13,104 nucleotides of DNA. Source: JAWXTK01 sp044433645. GTDB lineage: Bacteria > Bacteroidota > Bacteroidia > Bacteroidales > Rikenellaceae. The DNA lies in the NCBI GenBank assembly GCA_044433645.1, contig JAWXTK010000031.1, positions 1-13,104 of the forward strand, written 5' to 3'. Made by a program: the position numbers and the translations under genes. The notes under the pieces were generated by a model that was not told the origin of the DNA, made no database searches, and saw nothing but the letters and a program-made list of their open reading frames with translations. Of the stretch, positions 8,242-13,104 are shown in pieces (position 1 is the stretch's first letter; the number at the start of each line of letters is the position of its first letter).

Positions 8242-8958
8242 GTGAGCCCGATATATAAATTCCAAGAATTAGAGTCAACCAACTCGCAAGCACAAGATAA
8301 AAGATACTCTCACGGCGACATTATCTGGTCGCTAGCTCAGAGTAAGGGGCGAGGCCAAAAGGGTAATAAATGGGACTCTGCACCAGGCGAGAACCTCACT
8401 TTCACGCTGATTTTAGAGCCCGAAAACATAAAGGCTAGAGAACAATTTTCTCTACTCGAAGCCCTAGCCTTGGGCGTAGTTGATTTGCTCGCTGAGTATC
8501 AAATTACGGCACAAGTTAAATGGACCAACGATATTTATGTTGGGGACAAAAAAATCTGTGGCATCTTAATCGACAATGACGTGTGTGGTGATAATCTCTC
8601 TCGCAGCATTGTTGGCATAGGTCTTAACGTTAACCAAGAAAAATTCTCGGACTGGGTGCCTAACCCAACTTCAATAAAAAATTTAACAGCTAAAGAAAAT
8701 AATCTTCAACAAGTTCTTGAACTGCTATACGAGAAACTAGCTCAAAGATATCAAATGCTAGAGCAGGGCGAAAACCAAGAGATACACAAGGAATATCACA
8801 AAAAAATGTATCTACTTAACAAATGGCACGAATACACCGAGGCCAACGGGACAAAAATCTATGGCAGAATCCTAGGCACAGAAACAAACGGCGAGCTTAA
8901 AATCGAACTTCAAGACGGCCAAATCAAAGGCTACATGTTTAAAGAAATCTCTTTTTAG
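8242..8958 (+). CDS. birA: Biotin--[acetyl-CoA-carboxylase] ligase, monofunctional
   Basis: Attaches biotin, via biotinyl-5'-AMP, to the lysine of biotin carboxyl carrier domains such as that of acetyl-CoA carboxylase. The 238 residues contain the catalytic domain, starting at once with the ESTNSQAQD substrate loop (11-19). The biotinyl-AMP loop is GRGQKGNKW (36-44), the catalytic KWTNDIY is at 93-99 and KKICGILID at 103-111. A small C-terminal beta domain occupies about 195-238. The N-terminal winged-helix repressor domain of E. coli BirA is absent, so it should not itself regulate biotin genes. It starts with GTG: there is an in-frame stop five codons upstream and no ATG before the conserved loop. 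It stands alone on the plus strand and is divergent from the peptidase operon. Confidence 0.95.
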   Translation: MSPIYKFQELESTNSQAQDKRYSHGDIIWSLAQSKGRGQKGNKWDSAPGENLTFTLILEPENIKAREQFSLLEALALGVVDLLAEYQITAQVKWTNDIYVGDKKICGILIDNDVCGDNLSRSIVGIGLNVNQEKFSDWVPNPTSIKNLTAKENNLQQVLELLYEKLAQRYQMLEQGENQEIHKEYHKKMYLLNKWHEYTEANGTKIYGRILGTETNGELKIELQDGQIKGYMFKEISF

Positions 8959-8962
8959 TGTC

Positions 8963-9040
8963 AAAAAAAAGAGCAAGTAACACACTAAAACTCTTTTTTG
9001 GGGGAAACTTGGGTAAGAGTTTAAGCGTTGTTACTTGCTC
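8963..9040 (-). terminator. Long two-stem rho-independent terminator
   Basis: Reading the minus strand, GAGCAAGTAAC (9040-9030) pairs with GTTACTTGCTC (8981-8971), 11 bp and extendable by one. After a small internal loop, AAACTCTT (9022-9015) pairs with AAGAGTTT (8995-8988), leaving a 19-base loop. Eight Ts follow directly (8970-8963), so it terminates the lipoprotein/membrane-protein operon whose last stop is at 9061. On the plus strand the hairpin is followed by GCGGGG rather than Ts, so it would serve birA less well. Confidence 0.8.
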
Positions 9041-9060
9041 GCGGGGAAACGACCCTAAAT

Positions 9061-9672
9061 TTAATCTAACATTTCACTTTTCTTTAGTTGTTGCCATAGC
9101 ATAGCATCAACAGATTTTCCAAGTCCGATATAGAATACCAATAAGATAAAACATACAATAATATCAAGAGTAGGCCATTCTATAGCAGTCAAAATACTAA
9201 GAATAATAAGAGCTAGAATAATCATAGCAAAGTTAGTTGCTAATTTAATTGCAACAATCATCCATTTATTACCATTAGTAATATTATTGCTCAAACGCAA
9301 AGCCTCAAGAGGTGATTTATCTTTTTCTATCATAATAAATTTGGCCATGCTCCATGCTATCATCAACACAATACCGGGGATAATAAAATAGAAACATGCG
9401 ATAAAAATAGCACCATAAGCCAAGAAATTAAAGATGATGTAATCACCCATTTTCTTGCGATAAACAGACGAAAAGATAGACAAAGGATTAATAACCTTAC
9501 CTTGAGATAAAGCGATAGGCAGGTTAGCCATAGCTATACTTGTACCCACATTGATGTAAGGAATCCAAAAAGTTAGCAACCATAATATAGCACATCCAAA
9601 AATTGAAGGGATGTTTTTGAAAGCAAGAGTAAATGCTCCCACAAAAGTTTTTACAAAATTTATTTTAATCAT
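9061..9672 (-). CDS. Polytopic inner-membrane protein of unknown function
   Basis: A 203-residue, strongly hydrophobic protein with about five membrane segments: near 20-40, 78-95, 96-113, 137-162 and 168-187. The segment from FIIPGIVLMIAWSMAKFIMIEKDKSPLEALRLSNNITNGNKW (96-137) follows a pattern common in DUF975-like and related bacterial membrane proteins: a membrane helix, a charged loop, then a LEALRLSxxxTxGNKW helix. I infer membership of that broad superfamily and cannot name a substrate. It is the second gene after the lipoprotein gene (23 bases between them) and ends just before the strong terminator, so the two are probably co-transcribed. No catalytic motif is visible. Confidence 0.8.
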   Translation of the reverse strand: MIKINFVKTFVGAFTLAFKNIPSIFGCAILWLLTFWIPYINVGTSIAMANLPIALSQGKVINPLSIFSSVYRKKMGDYIIFNFLAYGAIFIACFYFIIPGIVLMIAWSMAKFIMIEKDKSPLEALRLSNNITNGNKWMIVAIKLATNFAMIILALIILSILTAIEWPTLDIIVCFILLVFYIGLGKSVDAMLWQQLKKSEMLD

Positions 9673-9695
9673 AATCTTTAAGTTTTAATGTTTAA

Positions 9696-10496
9696 TTAGA
9701 AGCTCATTGCTGCGTTAGCCATTTTGCTGTAAATAGCAGTAAGTCTTTTTACATCTGATGCAGACATCTCGCCTTGCGCTTGCTTCAATTCTTCGTACAA
9801 TTCAGTAGCTTGCTCAAGCATAGACATTGCGTCAACCATAGCAGTCATATCACCGTTATTTGCTTTTTTCATGCAGCTAATATAGCTGTCAATGTATTTC
9901 TCATATTTGTTTAGCAAAGTAGTCCAGTTACCGCTGCCTGAGCTTTTGCGTGATGAGCTAGACACAGCAGGCGCTGGTTCAGAAGCCTCATATATCACAG
10001 AGAAGTCAGCGTTCTCGATTCCAAGCTCTTCAATTTTCTCAAATTCTGCAAGTTTATCACCTCTAACACTAAGGCCGAAAGGTGCGAATTTGATTTTCAT
10101 CTCAGTACCTACTTCTGATCTTAACAACTCCTCTAGGCGAGCCCAACCACCGTCTACTGGCGATAGTGGGTCAATATCAACTCGTTGCGAAGATGAATCA
10201 AGTAAAGCTAATTTAATATCTCCGTACTTAGCTTCCTTGTTTTTAAGCGTTCCAACTTTTTTAATTAGTTTCACATTTAAAACAACACTTGTAAGATAAC
10301 TATCCTTAACATTAGGTTTCTTAGCAAAACTAAGTTCGTAAGAACCTGGGACAATTTCTATGTACTTCTTGTCTGTACCCATAACACTCACACTTGAAAG
10401 TTCAAGAGTTTTAGTAGTTGATTTGTCGGAATTACACGAAAAGGCGAAAAATGCCACGAGTGCAATCGCAAAGATTTGGTAAAAATTTTTCTTCAT
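9696..10496 (-). CDS. Putative lipoprotein with C-terminal helical domain
   Basis: 266 residues. The signal peptide MKKNFYQIFAIALVAFFAFSC gives lipid Cys21. Residues about 30-170 form a mixed beta-rich domain (LELSSVSVMG, GSYELSF, LTSVVLNVKLIKK). A Ser/Pro/Ala-rich linker (about 171-190) leads to a helical C-terminal domain beginning WTTLLNKYEKYIDSYISCMKK and containing NNGDMTAMVDA. That helical part reminds me of a Bacteroidota domain of unknown function (possibly DUF6591), which I cannot verify. The asparagine after the lipid cysteine, followed by Ser-Asp-Lys, does not settle inner versus outer membrane placement. It is the first gene of the pair with the membrane protein and is divergent from the regulator-kinase pair. 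Function unknown. Confidence 0.85.
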   Translation of the reverse strand: MKKNFYQIFAIALVAFFAFSCNSDKSTTKTLELSSVSVMGTDKKYIEIVPGSYELSFAKKPNVKDSYLTSVVLNVKLIKKVGTLKNKEAKYGDIKLALLDSSSQRVDIDPLSPVDGGWARLEELLRSEVGTEMKIKFAPFGLSVRGDKLAEFEKIEELGIENADFSVIYEASEPAPAVSSSSRKSSGSGNWTTLLNKYEKYIDSYISCMKKANNGDMTAMVDAMSMLEQATELYEELKQAQGEMSASDVKRLTAIYSKMANAAMSF

Positions 10497-10600
10497 AATA
10501 ATAAGTTTTTATATTTGCCTACTCACTTTTTTGGCTTTTCAGCTTTACTCCATTTTTAAGTTCATAGTGCAAAATTCGGATATTAACTCTAACCAAACAA

Positions 10601-10620
10601 GTTCATATAGGTTCATTTAA
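10601..10620. repeat. Tandem GTTCAT direct repeats in divergent control region
   Basis: GTTCATATAG and GTTCATTTAA lie head to tail, 10 bp apart, about one helical turn. A third GTTCATA starts at 10560 and a related GTTCAA at 10635. All point the same way between the divergent starts at 10496 and 10664. They are candidate operator half-sites, possibly for the regulator encoded at 10664 (inference). The rest of the 167-bp gap is AT-rich, and no secure promoter for the leftward operon was found. Confidence 0.45.
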
Positions 10621-10651
10621 AAAAATCAAATATTGTTCAAAAATATTTTTT

Positions 10652-10659
10652 TATCTTTG
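10652..10659 (+). promoter_or_regulatory. -7 element directly before the regulator gene (TATCTTTG)
   Basis: An exact match to TAnnTTTG that ends only four bases before the ATG at 10664. The best -33 candidate, ATTG at 10632-10635, is 16 bases upstream, shorter than usual. If used, transcription would start at or very near the A of the ATG. Confidence 0.5.
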
Positions 10660-10663
10660 TACT

Positions 10664-11233
10664 ATGAAAACACATCAACCTCATATTCAAGGACTTCTTG
10701 CGCAAGTCGAAATATATCACTCACGTGCTATACGCACAACTATGGATTTTGAAGCGCTGAGCATATCAGTTGAGCATCAAACAAACGAGCGCATTTCTTC
10801 GTCAACACTAAAACGTTTGTGGGGCTACGTTAGCGACAAACATTCACCTAGACGTTACACTTTAGATGTGCTTTCAAAATATATAGGTCACAAAGATTTT
10901 GATGAATTTTGTCTGTGGCATAGTGAGCAAAACCCTTCGGAGTCTGATTTTATAACCCCGACTAAAATTCTTTCTAGTGATTTAGAAATTAACACACGCT
11001 TAGAAATTGGATGGAAACCAGATCGCTACCTTACGCTAAGATATTTGGGCGAGAATAGATACATTATAGAAAGTAGCGAAAATTCTAAACTTTTAGCAGG
11101 TGATGAATTTTCAATAACAACATTTATGCTAAACTACCCTTTATATCTTCCCTATGTTTTGCGCAATAAAACAATTATGCCTTCATTTGTAGCAGGCAAA
11201 AACGGAGGACTTACTATCTTATCACTACTATAA
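10664..11233 (+). CDS. Bacteroidales putative DNA-binding regulator, kinase partner
   Basis: 189 residues, no signal peptide or membrane segment. Residues 28-83 (FEALSISVE, ISSSTLKRLWGY, RRYTLDVLSKYIGHKDFDEFC) have the helix spacing of a Cro/XRE-like helix-turn-helix. This segment recurs in many Bacteroidales proteins of unknown function. Residues about 96-189 form a second domain with LEIGWKPDRYLTLRYLGENRYII and SKLLAGDEFSITTF, probably beta-rich and of unknown role. DNA binding is inferred from the first domain only. The stop codon TAA is followed at once by the ATG of the kinase gene, so the two proteins are probably made together. The ATG used lies four bases behind a -7 promoter element. 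The next ATG (residue 27) would still keep the helical domain, so the start is fairly but not fully certain. Confidence 0.8.
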   Translation: MKTHQPHIQGLLAQVEIYHSRAIRTTMDFEALSISVEHQTNERISSSTLKRLWGYVSDKHSPRRYTLDVLSKYIGHKDFDEFCLWHSEQNPSESDFITPTKILSSDLEINTRLEIGWKPDRYLTLRYLGENRYIIESSENSKLLAGDEFSITTFMLNYPLYLPYVLRNKTIMPSFVAGKNGGLTILSLL

Positions 11234-12625
11234 ATGAGTTCTGAATTTTTCACTACCCCAACCTATCCCTCTAACAACTACACAGAAATAAAACTCTTGA
11301 GTAAATCAGGGTTTAACACTTTGTACTGCGTTGAGCGCGAGGGCAAAAGATTTATCGCAAAGGCTATATCTGAGGAATATAAAGGTGATATTTTATACGA
11401 GGCAATACTACGTAAGGAGTTTGAAATTAGCTACTTACTTGATCACTACAACATTTGCAGAACCCACTCTTATGAGAAACTTCCCGAATTAGGCAACGTT
11501 ATCATATTAGAATATGTGGACGGGCAAACACTCGATAAATACATAGCCGAGGGCAATCACCCCAAGGAGAAAATCCTTAGGATATTGTCTCAACTTTGTG
11601 AGGCTATGGCTTACGCTCACAAGAAACAGATTATTCACCGTGATCTCAAACCCCAAAATATCATTATCACCCACAACGGTGATAACGTCAAACTTATAGA
11701 CTTTGGTCTCTCGGATTCAGACCAACACGTCAGCCTAAAAGAACCTGCTGGCTCAAGAAAATACGCTGCGCCAGAACTTCTCATGGGCAAAAAGATAGAT
11801 TCGCGCTCAGATATATATTCACTTGGTATTATTATAAGCGAATTATTTAATTCACAACCACCACGCAGAATAGCGAAAATAGTCTCGCGAGCAACATCCT
11901 ACTACCCCAACTCTCGCTACAAAAACGTCGAGGCTCTGTCAATAGCACTAAACTCAAGTTTAAAAAACTTCATACCAGTAATACTACTATTATTCTTCTT
12001 TATTATCTGCTACCTATTTTACACCATACAGCAAGATAGACAATCACAAATCCCCTCGGCTAGAGTAGACGGAGTGAGCCAAGAGGAATTTTCACGCAGA
12101 GAGCAAATTAACACCGATTTTTATAGTCATATAAATAATAGTTATGTAAATTTAATGAGCGAAATATATAAAACTAGTTGCATAACTCACTCTATCCCAG
12201 ATTTAGAAGATATAAGTGCTAAGCAATTAATATATTATAGAAAATCATTAGACTCAATAATGTCTAATATCAAAGGCTCATCACTATATAAAAATGCCCA
12301 AGGCTATCTAAACACCCATAACAGTGAGATGTTTTCAATCATCAACAATAGTTTTCCTGCTTTATTCTGGAACAACACTGAGCAAATCTTCTTGCAATCA
12401 TCAGACTCTCTTGCCAAAGAACTCAAAAAACTTAAAGCTCCAAAACTAAGTAGTGAATTTCTAGAAATGAGTTTTGAAGATCAAGAACAAGAAAATTTAA
12501 GTTATAGAGCAAAAGAGCTAGAATACAAAAGAGCTACTGTTTTAGTATGGGCAATATGGTATCGTGAGAATAAAGGATTAAGTCCTATGAATAATAAATT
12601 GCTAGAATATTATAATAACGACTAG
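11234..12625 (+). CDS. Membrane-anchored Ser/Thr protein kinase
   Basis: 463 residues in three parts. A cytoplasmic Hanks-type kinase domain spans about 16-238: Lys43 (FIAKAI), a helix-C glutamate near 62, catalytic HRDLKPQN (135-142, Asp137), DFG (156-158), and the APE-like AAPEL (178-182). So the catalytic residues are present. The nucleotide loop SKSGFNTLY (23-31) keeps only one glycine, and the C-lobe is compact. One membrane helix follows (about 245-265, FIPVILLLFFFIICYLFY), then about 195 residues expected outside the cytoplasm, rich in helices and without PASTA or other repeats I recognise. It should phosphorylate serine or threonine in response to an envelope signal. The immediately preceding regulator is the obvious candidate substrate (inference from the zero-base gap). 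Confidence 0.92.
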   Translation: MSSEFFTTPTYPSNNYTEIKLLSKSGFNTLYCVEREGKRFIAKAISEEYKGDILYEAILRKEFEISYLLDHYNICRTHSYEKLPELGNVIILEYVDGQTLDKYIAEGNHPKEKILRILSQLCEAMAYAHKKQIIHRDLKPQNIIITHNGDNVKLIDFGLSDSDQHVSLKEPAGSRKYAAPELLMGKKIDSRSDIYSLGIIISELFNSQPPRRIAKIVSRATSYYPNSRYKNVEALSIALNSSLKNFIPVILLLFFFIICYLFYTIQQDRQSQIPSARVDGVSQEEFSRREQINTDFYSHINNSYVNLMSEIYKTSCITHSIPDLEDISAKQLIYYRKSLDSIMSNIKGSSLYKNAQGYLNTHNSEMFSIINNSFPALFWNNTEQIFLQSSDSLAKELKKLKAPKLSSEFLEMSFEDQEQENLSYRAKELEYKRATVLVWAIWYRENKGLSPMNNKLLEYYNND

Positions 12626-12626
12626 T

Positions 12627-12789
12627 ATTATTTTTCGTTGACGTGTCTAAAACATTCCCAAAGGTCATGGGCACTCATTAGCTCACCGGGGAGCACCCCG
12701 GCCGTCGGAGACGTTATACGCTAGTGGAAATTGCCCTCCACTCCTATAAAACAAAATGCGTTAGCATTTTGTAGGAGGGCATCAGAGCT
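12627..12789. repeat. Structured non-coding repeat, copy 1
   Basis: It starts two bases after the kinase stop codon and matches 12942-13104 at 162 of 163 positions (T at 12668, G at 12983). It holds a series of hairpins: CCGGGG-AGCA-CCCCGG (12686-12701), CGTC-GGA-GACG (12703-12713), AGTGGA/TCCACT (12723-12742) and ACAAAATGC-GTTA-GCATTTTGT (12751-12772), the last flanked by GCCCTCC/GGAGGGC (12733-12739 / 12774-12780). The AGTGGA and GCCCTCC stems overlap and exclude each other. No convincing coding frame runs through it. It could be a repeated non-coding RNA or a REP-like element; no transposase lies in the window. Confidence 0.85.
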
Positions 12790-12941
12790 AAGCTCTGACA
12801 GTAACCAACCATTCACAAAAACCATAGACCCAAAACGTCAGCAAATTAGAAGCTCGATGCTAGTCGCGCCTGCCCGGCGTGAGGGCGTTGTATGTCAACG
12901 GGGCACGACACTACTATAAAATTATGAATTATAGGTTATGA
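12790..12941. other. Spacer between the two repeat copies
   Basis: It begins with the second arm of a TCAGAGCT-A-AGCTCTGA dyad (12782-12798), whose first arm ends copy 1. It then runs through a neutral stretch, a GC-rich patch with GCCC/GGGC arms (12872-12886), and ends in AT-rich DNA. GTCAACG at 12894-12900 is complementary to CGTTGAC at the start of copy 1 (12636-12642). If the repeat is tandem, this spacer is the rest of a 315-bp unit. No supported gene. Confidence 0.5.
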
Positions 12942-13104
12942 ATTATTTTTCGTTGACGTGTCTAAAACATTCCCAAAGGTCAGGGGCACTCATTAGCTCA
13001 CCGGGGAGCACCCCGGCCGTCGGAGACGTTATACGCTAGTGGAAATTGCCCTCCACTCCTATAAAACAAAATGCGTTAGCATTTTGTAGGAGGGCATCAG
13101 AGCT
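12942..13104. repeat. Structured non-coding repeat, copy 2 (cut by window end)
   Basis: Copy of 12627-12789 at a fixed offset of 315 bases, with one substitution and no gaps. The match is still perfect when the window stops, inside the left arm of the TCAGAGCT dyad, so its true length is unknown. The same series of hairpins is present. The near identity suggests recent duplication or active maintenance. Confidence 0.85.

Noticed and set aside
8959..9040. Strong terminator for birA on the plus strand
   Set aside because: The same hairpin exists on that strand, but it is followed by GCGGGG. The T-run is on the minus-strand side, so the main direction is minus.
9892..10299. A 135-codon plus-strand frame opposite the lipoprotein gene
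   Set aside because: It is antisense to a well-formed lipoprotein gene with a signal peptide. The antisense peptide shows no domain and has a start without context.
11234..12625. Pseudokinase
   Set aside because: The glycine loop is degenerate, but the ATP lysine, HRD aspartate, downstream asparagine and DFG aspartate are all present, so activity is the simpler assumption.
12731..12919. A 62-codon plus-strand open frame across the right-hand repeat
   Set aside because: It runs through several perfect hairpins and has no promoter or ribosome site. Its composition is set by the repeat structure, so it is not supported as a gene.
12627..13104. CRISPR array
   Set aside because: Only two copies of a repeat of at least 163 bases with a 152-base spacer; there are no short regular repeats and no cas genes.
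12627..13104. Insertion sequence or tRNA gene at the right end
   Set aside because: No transposase frame, no terminal inverted repeats in the right order, and no cloverleaf or T-loop signature could be found.

Overview
The window looks like chromosomal DNA of a Bacteroidota species, most likely of the order Bacteroidales. The evidence is AT-rich intergenic DNA, several exact matches to the Bacteroidetes -7 promoter element TAnnTTTG, start sites without clear Shine-Dalgarno sequences, fimbrillin-family and GLUG-repeat lipoproteins, and a small protein type that I know only from Bacteroidales (the ISSSTLKRLWGY protein at 10664-11233). The genus cannot be told from the sequence.

Layout. (1) Positions 1-3144, minus strand: two surface lipoprotein genes. 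The upstream one encodes a short fimbrillin-like protein. 20 bp later comes a very long fimbrillin-like protein with GLUG repeats, whose 3' end lies beyond the window's left edge. (2) Positions 3310-8123, minus strand: a compact three-gene unit, prolyl oligopeptidase (TTG start) - trpS - ClC channel/transporter with CBS domains. Its first two genes overlap by one base and the last two are 9 bp apart. (3) Positions 8124-8241: a divergent promoter region with two exact -7 elements and two dyads. It fires left into the peptidase operon and right into birA (GTG start, biotin ligase without a DNA-binding domain). (4) Positions 8959-9060: a long two-stem terminator hairpin for the minus-strand genes arriving from the right. 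(5) Positions 9061-10496, minus strand: a lipoprotein gene followed by a polytopic membrane protein gene. (6) Positions 10497-10663: a second divergent control region, with GTTCAT direct repeats and a -7 element almost touching the next start codon. (7) Positions 10664-12625, plus strand: a putative DNA-binding protein followed with no gap by a membrane-anchored Ser/Thr protein kinase. (8) Positions 12626-13104: non-coding DNA with a 163-bp hairpin-rich sequence repeated at a 315-bp offset, the second copy running off the window.

How the parts may work together. Region 2 mixes housekeeping functions: tRNA charging, peptide breakdown and anion transport. Regions 5-7 look like an envelope signalling neighbourhood: a kinase with an extracytoplasmic C-terminal domain, a putative regulator translated with it, and a divergently transcribed lipoprotein/membrane-protein pair sharing the same control region. 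That link is inferred from gene arrangement only. The two most interesting items are this regulator-kinase locus and the structured repeat at the right end.
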